Shown here: one piece after another, positions 32,907 to 41,062 of the stretch
How the letters are laid out: every line of letters starts with the position of its first letter
Position numbering within the stretch: the first letter of the stretch is position 1
Source of the DNA: Streptomyces sp. NBC_01591
Lineage (GTDB): Bacteria > Actinomycetota > Actinomycetes > Streptomycetales > Streptomycetaceae
DNA length: 64,000 nt
Assembly: GCF_035918155.1 (NCBI RefSeq)
Contig: NZ_CP109327.1
Location: 434,001-498,000 of the forward strand
Direction: 5' to 3'
The notes under the pieces: generated by a model
Seen by the model: the letters and a program-made list of their open reading frames with translations, nothing else
What the model was told of the DNA's origin: nothing
Databases searched by the model: none
Position numbers and translations under genes: made by a program

Positions 32907-33038
32907 GACACCATCTTAGGCACGCACCCATCATAGGTTTTCACCCACTGATCGGAGCACGGCACGGCGCGGCGCAGGGCTCGGACGACGGGACACCCGC
33001 CGCCGCGCCGTGTCCGACCCCGGTCCAGACGAAAGACC

Positions 33039-33590
33039 CTAGCCCCGGGCCCAGTTGCGCATGGCTGTCCGTGAGGAGAAGGCTGCGACGTCCTTGTCGA
33101 GCGGCCGGTCGGTGTACTGATGGATGCGCCAGGAGGCCTTGATCCTCGGCTTCCCCGCGGTCACGTAGTCGGCGATCCACAGACCGTCCCCCGCATACGA
33201 CGTGGTGTCGTGGTTCAGCCAGAAGTAGCGGTTGCAGTACAGCAGGACCTTGTGGTGCGGCCGCAGCCGCTTGACCTCACGGATGAAGCGGTCCTTTTCA
33301 GCATTGCCGGCCCTCGTGCCTTCGCCGTTCTCCTCCCAGTCCACGGCGAGCAGATCACCCGCCTTCTCCGGAGCCTTGCTCACGAAATACTCGGCCTGGG
33401 CCGTGATGTTCCCCGGCCAGAGAAAGTGGTAGAAACCGACCACGCACTCAGCGTCCCTCGCGCGTTTCACCTGTGCCGAGAGATGCGGATTGATGTACGA
33501 ACGCCCCTCGGTGGCCTTGATGAAGACGAAGTCCAGTCCGTCCGTGTCGAAGGACGACTGATGGGAGCTGACATCGACACCATGCAGCAT
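33039..33590 (-). CDS. GH25 (Chalaropsis-type) lysozyme-like protein
   Basis: This 183-residue protein is a single GH25 muramidase domain: MLHGVDVSSHQSSFDTDG at the start, FVFIKATEGRSYINPHL, GFYHFLW and LLAVDWEENGE, containing the acidic residues of the active site. Unlike most secreted GH25 enzymes it has no signal peptide, so it may act inside, be released by lysis, or use another route. The start at 33590 is supported by GAAGG seven bases upstream; a TTG start 15 bases earlier is possible. Phage-derived domains of this type exist, but no phage genes adjoin it. Confidence 0.88.
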   Translation of the reverse strand: MLHGVDVSSHQSSFDTDGLDFVFIKATEGRSYINPHLSAQVKRARDAECVVGFYHFLWPGNITAQAEYFVSKAPEKAGDLLAVDWEENGEGTRAGNAEKDRFIREVKRLRPHHKVLLYCNRYFWLNHDTTSYAGDGLWIADYVTAGKPRIKASWRIHQYTDRPLDKDVAAFSSRTAMRNWARG

Positions 33591-33779
33591 GGGCACCGCC
33601 TTCAAATGGGCTCAGTGATTCCGTTCTCTTCCTCTACGTGCCCGCAGGCACTCGTTCCCATCCTTCGGGTGAACGGGCGAATCGTTTTCTCATTGCCAGG
33701 AATACGGACCGGCAGCGGGTAGTTGTTGAAGCGGCCAGACCACTTCAGGTACCGCAGGCGCCATCGGAAGGTCGGATCC

Positions 33780-34439
33780 ATGAAGATCGGCATCATCGGA
33801 GCGGGCAACATCGGCGGCAACCTCGCCCGGCGCCTCACCGCGCTGGGCCACGAGGTGTCCATCGCCAATTCGCGCGGCCCGCAGACGCTCTCCGCGCTCG
33901 CCGCCGAGACCGGAGCCACCGCGGTCAACGCCGCGGAGGCGGCTCGAGGAGCCCGAGTCGTTGTCGTCACCGTCCCCCTCAAAGCCGTCCCCGATCTGCC
34001 CACCGGTCTGATCGACGGTGCCGCGGAAGGGGTCGCGGTCATCGACACAGGCAATTACTACCCGCAACAGCGCGACGGCCGCATCGCCGCGATCGAGGAC
34101 GGCAAGCCCGAGAGCCGGTGGACCGAGGAGCAGATCGGCCATCCGGTGATCAAGGCGTTCAACGGGACGTACGCGCAGGACATCCTCTCCAACGGCCTCC
34201 CCAAGGGCAGTCCCGGCCGTCAGGCGCTGCCGGTGGCCGGTGACGACGCGGCGGCCAAGCAGGTCGTGCGCGATCTCATCGACGAGCTGGGATTCGACAC
34301 CGTGGACGCGGGGGGTCTCGACGAGTCCTGGCGGCAGCAGCCCGGCACGCCCGTCTACGGTCATCAGGGCGACGTGGAGGCCATCGGCAAGGTGCTCGCC
34401 GAAGCGTCCCCCGAGCGCACGGCCGAGTGGCGTGCCTGA
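33780..34439 (+). CDS. F420-dependent NADP reductase-like/NAD(P)-binding oxidoreductase
   Basis: This 219-residue protein starts MKIGIIGAGNIGGNLARRLT, a Rossmann GxGxxG nucleotide loop, followed by EVSIANSRGPQTL, where Ser-Arg probably contacts the NADP phosphate. Later parts (KAFNGTYAQDILSNGLPKG, LPVAGDDAAAKQVVRDLIDE) match the F420-dependent NADP oxidoreductase-type family (pfam F420_oxidored). Whether it uses F420 or another substrate is unknown. GGAAGG lies about 10 bases before the ATG. Single gene, with no obvious partners. Confidence 0.88.
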   Translation: MKIGIIGAGNIGGNLARRLTALGHEVSIANSRGPQTLSALAAETGATAVNAAEAARGARVVVVTVPLKAVPDLPTGLIDGAAEGVAVIDTGNYYPQQRDGRIAAIEDGKPESRWTEEQIGHPVIKAFNGTYAQDILSNGLPKGSPGRQALPVAGDDAAAKQVVRDLIDELGFDTVDAGGLDESWRQQPGTPVYGHQGDVEAIGKVLAEASPERTAEWRA

Positions 34440-34628
34440 CGGTCCCCCGCACCGACGGTCCCCGGCGCCGGCGATCGACGGGGTCACCCTCGTCGCGCCG
34501 GGCACCCCGTCCCCGCCGGGCCCGTCGGCAGCCGTGTGCCCCGGCCGCACTCCCTGGTTCGCGCGCGTCGTGCGTGAACTGGCGGCCCGGGGCCCGGGTC
34601 GAGCCCGGGCCCGACGACCGGACCGGCA

Positions 34629-35993
34629 CTACCCGGCGTCGTCCGGACGGGCCGGAAGACTGTCCATGAACGAACTGACGGAGAAGACGGCGCGTCCGGG
34701 TCCGGGCGGGCCGTAGCCGGGGGGCGAGCTGAGACCGTAATCCTCCATGGTCGCGCGATAGGCGTCCAGCAGGCGGATGTGGTACTCCAACGGCGCCCCG
34801 TCCGGGTTGGTCTTCCCGAGCGGGGTGGTGGGCTCCGGGCACCAGGTGGTGAACCGCGGGGTGATGCCGTGCGACATGAAGAACCGCAGGCCCTCGGTGG
34901 TCGAGGCGATGGCTTCGTCCACCGTGGTGAAGCCGAAGGGCTCGGCCATCTCCACACCCGCCACGAAGTTGGGGATGACATTGCGAGGGCCGAATACCTC
35001 GGCGGAGTCCAGGATGCGGCGGTGCCACTCGTCACGGCCCACGTAGCGTTCCTTGCCCGGGCAGTAGAGCTCGAACAGACGGCGGTCCCACACCTCGTAG
35101 TTGGGGTGGTAGATCTGCACGCCGTAGTCGTGGAACCGCTGTACGTCGGCCTTGGGCAGGGCCTGGGCGACGACCTTGCCGATCCAGCGGCCCGGGAAGC
35201 GCTCCTCGATGGCCTTGGCGTACTGCCCGTAGAAATCGGCCTCGTCGCGGCCGCCGATGTGGGAGGTGATGGCCCCACCGGTGAGGGTGTAGGCGGTGGA
35301 GGTCTTCGCCGTGTCGTACTTGTCGATGATGGCGAGCGCCTCCAGGACCTCCTCGACCGGCTTCACTCCGGTGTACGGGCGTCCCGCCGCCTTGTGCTGG
35401 CGCCAGTTGTGGTTGATGTCGCAGTACTGGCACTCCTCCTTCGCACCGAAGTACTGGCAGACCCGGAAGACCGTCAGGTAGACGAGGTATCCCCACTGGA
35501 TGGTGGGCGCCACCTCCATCACGGACTTGCCGTTCTCCAGCGTGTGCCGGTAGTAGTCCGGCATGGGCGGCAGACCCACGTCGGAGATCCGCCGGCCGTC
35601 GAGATGCAGCCCGAGCACACCGTCGTCGTCGGCCGCGACACGGTAGGGGGACGACGGGTTGACCCGGACCGACACGACGGTCCTGCGCAGGTCGTACGGA
35701 CCGCCGGTGAGGACGATCTCCTCCGGCGGGCGGCGGAGGGCGGCCGCGCCGAGCTCGGGGAGGGTGCCGTGGTCGAACGAGAAGATGAAGTAGGACTTCG
35801 GCTTGACGTCACCGCCCTCGTTGTCGCTGAGCGCGGACTCGTCGAACGCCACGCCGCCGCGCAGCAGATCCTCCTTGATGACGGCTTCCCGGGGCACGTG
35901 CGGGAACTGCTCCATGAGGCGCTCGACCAGGCGGGTGCGGTTCCCGTCCGTGCGACTTGGCTCGGTGCGGCTGCGGTCGGTACTGCTGGGCAT
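34629..35993 (-). CDS. Radical SAM protein with a CX8CX2C cluster motif
   Basis: This 454-residue protein has the radical SAM fold. Its [4Fe-4S]-binding cysteines appear to be Cys179, Cys188 and Cys191 (VCQYFGAKEECQYCDIN), spaced CX8CX2C rather than the usual CX3CX2C. The GGE-like motif is LTGGAITSH, and a ribose/SAM strand is QIYHPNYEVWD. A further Cys-x5 motif (TTWCPEPTTP) lies near the C terminus. The N-terminal 170 residues form a separate unknown domain. Reaction unknown. Start ATG 35993, after a variable Ser/Arg-rich leader. The gene is alone; its convergent neighbour is an F420-type reductase. Confidence 0.82.
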   Translation of the reverse strand: MPSSTDRSRTEPSRTDGNRTRLVERLMEQFPHVPREAVIKEDLLRGGVAFDESALSDNEGGDVKPKSYFIFSFDHGTLPELGAAALRRPPEEIVLTGGPYDLRRTVVSVRVNPSSPYRVAADDDGVLGLHLDGRRISDVGLPPMPDYYRHTLENGKSVMEVAPTIQWGYLVYLTVFRVCQYFGAKEECQYCDINHNWRQHKAAGRPYTGVKPVEEVLEALAIIDKYDTAKTSTAYTLTGGAITSHIGGRDEADFYGQYAKAIEERFPGRWIGKVVAQALPKADVQRFHDYGVQIYHPNYEVWDRRLFELYCPGKERYVGRDEWHRRILDSAEVFGPRNVIPNFVAGVEMAEPFGFTTVDEAIASTTEGLRFFMSHGITPRFTTWCPEPTTPLGKTNPDGAPLEYHIRLLDAYRATMEDYGLSSPPGYGPPGPGRAVFSVSSFMDSLPARPDDAG

Positions 35994-36174
35994 GTGCGGG
36001 ACTCCTCGGTCCGGTCGTCTGCGGCGTTCCGGGTACGCCACACTGTGCAACGAACCGGACACGTCCGCAGTGCCCCGACGCACCGGCCGATTCGCCCCGG
36101 GCCGACGCGGGCGGTCCGCGGCCGTGAGTGGCGCGGTCCGGGTCGTCGGTCGGTGGCTGCCTCCGGGCCGGAAG

Positions 36175-37080
36175 TCACCGGTCCCAGTGCGTGGGGCGGC
36201 CGAGTGACGGCGGAAGCTTCGTCGCCGCGTCCCCCCTGGCCGCGTTGAGCTGGGCCTGCGTAAGGAAGAGGCTTCCGGTGAGGTCGGCGCCGGAGAGGTC
36301 CGCGTCCCGGAAGTCGGCGCCGATCAGGTCGGCCAGACGCAGATCGGCACCGGCGAGGTCCGCCGCGATCAGATACGCGCCGCGCAGGTCGGCGCCCCGC
36401 AGATCGGCGCCCCTGAGTCTGGCTCCGATGAGGTCGGCGCCACGATGGTCACGCTTCTTCCTGCGCGGCGCCGTGGCCCGTACGAGTTCGCTGGTACGGA
36501 GCAGCAGCTCGGCCACGGCGTCGCGGTGCCCTGCCACATCCAGATCCGGGAACGCGTCCGCCGGGAGGCGGGTGAGGCGATCCGTCTCGTCGAGGGTGCA
36601 CCGGATCTCACCGTGGAGGGGCCGCGCCGGTTCCAGGGACAGCGCTTCCGTGAGGTACCAGAGGAGTTCGTGGAGCTGCCGCATGACGGGGAACACCTGG
36701 AACATCTGCTGGGCGGTCTGTGGGGCCCTGCGCCAGTCCTGTCCGTCGAAGGTCTCGACGGAGACCTTCTGGCCCGCCCCGAAGCAGTCGTACACGGTGC
36801 AACCGGGGAAGCCCTGTGTCCGCAGTTCCGTGTGGATGCCGCAGCGGAAGTCCGCCCGGAGGTTCCGGCAGGGCTTCCCGGCGTCCTTGTCGATCGCGAA
36901 GTCCGCGGACCGTGTCAGGGTCAGTGCTACACAGCACAGTCCGAAGCAGTTGGCGCAGTCGGCGCGCAGGGCGGCACGATCGGTGCGGTCGGCGCCGGGG
37001 CCTTGGACGTTGTCGGGCACGGTGCGTGGATCCTCTGGGTACGGAACTGTCGGACAGTCGACTTTATCGGGATCGGTCAC
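36175..37080 (-). CDS. Cys-rich (YkgJ-like) plus pentapeptide-repeat protein
   Basis: This 301-residue soluble protein fuses two parts. The N-terminal part has a Cys cluster CANCFGLCC (Cys42, 45, 49, 50) and later CGIHTELRTQGFPGCTVYDC, typical of the YkgJ/UPF0153 metal-chelating family. Residues about 215-280 are pentapeptide repeats of the A(D/N)LXX type (GADLIGARLRGADLRGADLR), which form a right-handed beta helix. Function unknown. Such fusions occur in streptomycetes. The start is the ATG at 37078-37080. It sits between the radical SAM gene and the FAD oxidase without sharing a transcript with the latter. Confidence 0.85.
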   Translation of the reverse strand: MTDPDKVDCPTVPYPEDPRTVPDNVQGPGADRTDRAALRADCANCFGLCCVALTLTRSADFAIDKDAGKPCRNLRADFRCGIHTELRTQGFPGCTVYDCFGAGQKVSVETFDGQDWRRAPQTAQQMFQVFPVMRQLHELLWYLTEALSLEPARPLHGEIRCTLDETDRLTRLPADAFPDLDVAGHRDAVAELLLRTSELVRATAPRRKKRDHRGADLIGARLRGADLRGADLRGAYLIAADLAGADLRLADLIGADFRDADLSGADLTGSLFLTQAQLNAARGDAATKLPPSLGRPTHWDR

Positions 37081-37195
37081 CCGTTCGCGTCAATTTCATG
37101 ATCACCGCTGAGCCGGACCGGGGGCTCGGCTCCGGGCTCGAATTCTGCGCTCAATGATGGTGGGTAGTACATCTTTGTAGGAGGTGGCCACAGAC

Positions 37196-38603
37196 GTGGC
37201 GAACGCGCCAGCCGACGACATCCCTGCCCGGCGGGTATTGACCGATCCGGCCGGCCTCACCCGGTATCAGCACGACGAGGCCGAGTGGGCCCCGTACGGA
37301 ACTCCCCTGGCCATGGTGCGTCTGCAGACCACCGAAGAGGTCCGGGACGTGGTCCGGCACTGTCTGGCCCACCGCATCCCGCTGGTTCCGCGCGGGCGGG
37401 CACCGGCCTGTCGGGGGGTGCGAACGCCGTGGACGGGGCGATCATCCTGTCCTTCGAGGACATGAACCGCATCGTCCGCATCGACGCGGCGGAGCGGCTG
37501 GCCGTCGTCCAGCCGGGAGTGGTCAACGACGATCTGCGGGCGGCGTGCGCGGAGCACGGGCTCTGGTACCCGCCGGATCCGGCGAGCTCGCCCTGGTCGA
37601 CGATCGGCGGGAACGTCGCGACCAACGCCGGGGCATGTGCTGCGTCAAGTACGGCGTGACGCGCGACCACGTCCTCGGTCTCGAAGTGGTCAACGGGCTC
37701 GGCGAGGTCGTCTCGCTCGGCCGGCGTACCGCGAAGGGGTGGCGGGGTACGACCTGGCCGGACTGATGGTCGGGTCCGAGGGCACCCTGGGCGTGATCAC
37801 GGAGATCACGGTGCGGCTGCGTCCGGCGCGGCCGCAGGAGCGGACCGTGGCCGGGTACTTCTCCTCGGTGGTCGCCGCGGGTGAGGCGGTGAGCGCCGTG
37901 ACCGCTTCGGGCGTGATCCCCTCGGCGCTCGAACTGGTCGACCGTCACTGCCTGGCCGCCGTCGACGCCTGGAAGAAGTTGGGGCTCTCCGCCGACGCGG
38001 ACGTGGTGCTGCTCGGCCGGGTCGACACGCCGGGCGCCGAGGGCGACGCCGAGGCCGAGCTGGTACGGGAGTGTTTCGAGCGGGCGGGTTGCCACCTGGG
38101 CCGCGGTCTCCACGGACCAGCAGGAAGCCGATGCGCTCTTCCAGGCACGCCGACTGGCCTGCCCGGCGCTGGAGCGGCTCGGTCCGGTCCTGACCGAGGA
38201 CGTGTGTGTACCGCGGACCGCGGTGCCCGAGATGCTGGCCCGGATCGAGAAGACCGCGGCCCGGCACGACATTCCGGTGGCCAACATCGCCCATGCCGGG
38301 GACGGGAACCTGCACCCGCTCATCATCACCACGCCGGGCGACGAAGCCGCGCGCGCCCGCGCCCAGTCGGCCTTCGAGGACATCCTCGACGATGCGATCG
38401 CCCTCGGGGGCACGGTGACGGGCGAGCACGGAGTGGGCCTGCTGAAGATGCGCGGCATGGACAAGGAACTGGGTTCCGCGGTGCTGGGCATGCATTACGC
38501 GGTGAAGGCGGCGCTGGACCCGTACGGCATTCTCAACCCCGGCAAGGTGCTCGGCGGGGGCGGGTCGCCGCTCACGGGTGAAGGGGACGCCCCGCAGGCG
38601 TGA
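37196..38603 (+). pseudogene. FAD-linked oxidase (GlcD/D-lactate dehydrogenase type) with four frameshifts
   Basis: Read through shifts, the sequence is a complete GlcD-type flavoprotein of about 468 residues. FAD-binding PCMH parts include GTGLSGGANAVDGAIILSFE, PPDPASSPWSTIGGNVATNA and GMCCVKYGVTRDHVLGLEVV. The C-terminal domain has GLMVGSEGTLGVITEITVRL and NIAHAGDGNLHPLI. Shifts fall near 37391-37400, 37628-37634, 37732-37740 and 38095-38100, each beside a G run: three need one extra base, the last one fewer. That pattern suits sequence error as much as decay. AGGAGG lies 12 bases before the GTG at 37196. Likely substrate: a 2-hydroxy acid such as lactate or glycolate. Confidence 0.75.
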
Positions 38604-38724
38604 CCCGGGGCGTCGGGCGCGACGGCATCGGCGACGGGGGACGACCGGGCGCCGCTCGCCCGGGCCACTGTCAGTGGCCCGGCGCACACTGGCAGCAGTA
38701 CGGCACGGGCGAAGGGGGACGCCG

Positions 38725-39216
38725 ATGGACACCGAGGACGGGACCGGGTTCGAACCGGCCACCGGGGACGGTCCGACGGCTCCGGTTCCGGGCGGAAGGC
38801 GCTCCGCCTCTGTGCGGACCGCGTTCGAGGGACTGCTGCAGATCCGCCGGCTGACGAACACCGCACACGCCGACCCGCAGGGCATACCCGCGCAGTGGGA
38901 GATACACCGGCCGGTACGGGCGGTCGCCATCGCCCTGGAGGCATCGGGCCTGGCCGCCTCGGCCGTTGACGGATCGGGCCTGCGTACGGCGACCGGTTAC
39001 CGCTTGCAGCGGGGCGAGGTACCGGGCGGCGTACGTGTCGAGTGGCTCGGTCCGCCCGGCAGTGGGGCGGCCCGTTCGGAGGAGGCCGAACTGGCGCGGT
39101 GCGCGGCCGTGCTGCGGGAGTTGGGCTGGACGGTGCTGCTGTACCGAGGAGCGCGTCGTCGAAGATTCCTGGAGGTCGAGCCACCGGCCGGTGCGCGAAG
39201 GCCGAACGACGGGTAG
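38725..39216 (+). CDS. Hypothetical protein
   Basis: This 163-residue soluble protein starts MDTEDGTGFEPATGDGPTAP after GAAGGGGGA. The folded core appears to be residues 30-150 (AFEGLLQIRRLTNTAHADPQ, RELGWTVLLYRGARRRRFLE). Found to my knowledge only as an uncharacterised Streptomyces protein. It has no membrane segment or signal peptide. Stands 121 bases after the FAD oxidase, so co-transcription is possible. Confidence 0.65.
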   Translation: MDTEDGTGFEPATGDGPTAPVPGGRRSASVRTAFEGLLQIRRLTNTAHADPQGIPAQWEIHRPVRAVAIALEASGLAASAVDGSGLRTATGYRLQRGEVPGGVRVEWLGPPGSGAARSEEAELARCAAVLRELGWTVLLYRGARRRRFLEVEPPAGARRPNDG

Positions 39217-39305
39217 CGGGCGCCCTCCACGCCGCCGTCGGCGGGCGTTGTCAGACCCATGAGGGATGCTGGTGGGTCCGACACCTCTGACCGGGAGATG
39301 CTGAG

Positions 39306-39533
39306 ATGCGCAAAGACGAACTCGCCGCGGCCCAGGCGTATGTCCGACTGCTGGAGGCAACCCGCGCCGCGCTCGCGGAGCCGGACGACGGCCCCTTGTA
39401 TGTGCCGTTGCTCGCCTCGCCGATTGCCGAGGCCGATGGTGCGCTGCAGCGTGCCGGCCTCTGCGGCAACGAGTCCCGGTTCTTCGACCTCGTCAGCTCG
39501 CTGCAGCCGAGCATGTCCGGCAGCGGTCGCTGA
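39306..39533 (+). CDS. Small hypothetical protein
   Basis: This 75-residue helical protein starts MRKDELAAAQAYVRLLEATR. It has good codon bias and a hydrophilic, acidic surface pattern. It follows the 38725 gene by 89 bases and precedes a hairpin. Family and function unknown. Confidence 0.6.
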   Translation: MRKDELAAAQAYVRLLEATRAALAEPDDGPLYVPLLASPIAEADGALQRAGLCGNESRFFDLVSSLQPSMSGSGR

Positions 39534-39581
39534 ACGCACCTGCTGAACGGCACCGCGGTCGCGCGATGCTCCACCGCCGCA

Positions 39582-39614
39582 CGAGGCCCGGCCGAATCGG
39601 CTCGGCCGGCCTCG
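39582..39614 (+). terminator. Hairpin downstream of the small hypothetical gene
   Basis: CGAGGCCCGGCCGA (39582-39595) pairs with TCGGCCGGCCTCG (39602-39614), with one bulged base. It separates the small gene from the rhamnose promoter. Confidence 0.6.
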
Positions 39615-39727
39615 CGCCGTCTCCCTTCACCTCGTCGCCCCGATGCGCCACCATGCTCTGAACGGGTCGGCGGACCGGGCAGTGCACGATGAATTGATTC
39701 AAGACAGAAGAGAACCCGACCAGCTGC

Positions 39728-39757
39728 TTGACTGGAAGCTCGTGGGAAACCTAGCGT
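39728..39757 (+). promoter_or_regulatory. Probable promoter of the rhamnose operon
   Basis: TTGACT (39728-39733), an 18-base spacer and TAGCGT (39752-39757) resemble a vegetative -35/-10 pair. Transcription would start near 39764, at the edge of the operator. Confidence 0.55.
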
Positions 39758-39766
39758 ACGGTCCAG

Positions 39767-39780
39767 ATGAAACGATTCAT
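39767..39780. promoter_or_regulatory. LacI-type operator of the rhamnose operon
   Basis: ATGAAACGATTCAT is an inverted repeat (ATGAA/TTCAT) around a central CG, close to the LacI-family consensus TGAAACGTTTCA. It overlaps the expected transcription start, so a repressor here would block transcription. No LacI gene is in this window near it. Confidence 0.65.
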
Positions 39781-39829
39781 ACGTCCGAACGGTCTCCGGT
39801 CGCTGGATGACTCTGCTTACGAGGTGTTC

Positions 39830-40996
39830 ATGTCTGATGTGTCGGCCGTCAAGGCAGCTCTGAAGTCCCAGGTCATCGAGACGCCCTCGTGGGGGTACGG
39901 GAACTCCGGGACGCGATTCAAGGTGTTCGCGCAGCCGGGTGTGCCGCGCGACCCGTTCGAGAAGATGGAGGACGCGGCGCAGGTGCACGGCTTCACGGGT
40001 GTGGCACCGAAGGTGTCGCTGCACATTCCGTGGGACAAGGTCGAGGACTACGCCGCGCTGACCCGGCACGCCGAGGGTCTCGGGCTGAGGATCGGAGCGA
40101 TCAACTCCAACGTCTTCCAGGACGACGACTACAAGCTCGGTTCGGTCACCCACCCCGATCCGAAGGTGCGCCGCAAGGCCACCGACCATCTGCTGGAGTG
40201 CGTCGACATCATGGACGAGAGCGGGTCTCCCGATCTCAAGCTCTGGTTCTCCGACGGCACGAACTACCCGGGGCAGGACGACATCACGGCCCGCCAGGAC
40301 CGGCTGGCCGAGGCGCTGGCCGAGGTGTACGAGCGGCTGGGTGACGACCAGCGGATGCTGCTGGAGTACAAGTTCTTCGAGCCCGCGTTCTACGCGACCG
40401 ACGTTCCCGACTGGGGTACGGCGTACGCGCACTGTCTGCGTCTCGGTCCGAAGGCCCAGGTGGTCGTGGACACCGGACACCACGCACCGGGCACCAACAT
40501 CGAGTTCATCGTGGCCTCTCTGCTGCGCGCGGGAAAGCTCGGCGCGTTCGACTTCAACTCCCGGTTCTACGCGGACGACGATCTGATGGCCGGCGCCGCC
40601 GACCCGTTCCAGTTGTTCCGGATCATGCACGAGGTGGTCAGGAACGACGGTCTGAAGCCCGAGACGAACGTCAACTTCATGCTCGACCAGTGTCACAACA
40701 TCGAGGCGAAGATCCCCGCCGTCATCCGGTCGGTCGCCAATGTGCAGGAAGCGACCGCCAAGGCGCTCCTGGTCGACGTGGAGGCGCTGGGCGCCGCGCA
40801 GCGGTCCGGCGATGTACTGGCCGCGAACGGCGCCCTGATGGATGCGTACAACACCGATGTACGTCCGCTGCTGGCCGAGGTGCGTGCGGAACTCGGCCTG
40901 GCGGGGGACCCGTTCGCGGCGTACCTGGCCTCGGGCAACCAGGAGCGGATCGCCGCCGCCCGGGTCGGTGGCGAGCAGGCCGGCTGGGGCGCCTGA
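39830..40996 (+). CDS. rhaI: L-rhamnose isomerase
   Basis: This 388-residue enzyme converts L-rhamnose to L-rhamnulose. It is a TIM-barrel isomerase of the Pseudomonas stutzeri RhaI type. The metal ligands are in LEYKFFEPAF (Glu), VVDTGHHAPGTNIEFI (Asp and His) and AFDFNSRFYADDDLM (Asp residues). Start ATG 39830 (MSDVSAVKAALKS) with GAGG upstream; an earlier ATG at 39767 is part of the operator. It is the first gene of the operon with the aldolase-dehydrogenase and kinase genes following closely. Confidence 0.93.
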   Translation: MSDVSAVKAALKSQVIETPSWGYGNSGTRFKVFAQPGVPRDPFEKMEDAAQVHGFTGVAPKVSLHIPWDKVEDYAALTRHAEGLGLRIGAINSNVFQDDDYKLGSVTHPDPKVRRKATDHLLECVDIMDESGSPDLKLWFSDGTNYPGQDDITARQDRLAEALAEVYERLGDDQRMLLEYKFFEPAFYATDVPDWGTAYAHCLRLGPKAQVVVDTGHHAPGTNIEFIVASLLRAGKLGAFDFNSRFYADDDLMAGAADPFQLFRIMHEVVRNDGLKPETNVNFMLDQCHNIEAKIPAVIRSVANVQEATAKALLVDVEALGAAQRSGDVLAANGALMDAYNTDVRPLLAEVRAELGLAGDPFAAYLASGNQERIAAARVGGEQAGWGA

Positions 40997-41062
40997 GCCC
41001 CTGTCCGCTCCCCCGCACGACCATCGACCGGTTCAGACAGCCCCCGACCACGAAGGAAACTC

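Noticed and set aside
33039..33590. GH25 lysozyme as a sign of a prophage
   Set aside because: No holin, tail, capsid, integrase or attachment site is near; neighbours are ordinary chromosomal genes.
39767..39829. Upstream in-frame ATG extending rhaI by 21 residues
   Set aside because: This ATG is part of the LacI-type operator, close to the predicted transcript start. The ATG at 39830 has GAGG upstream and begins the family sequence.
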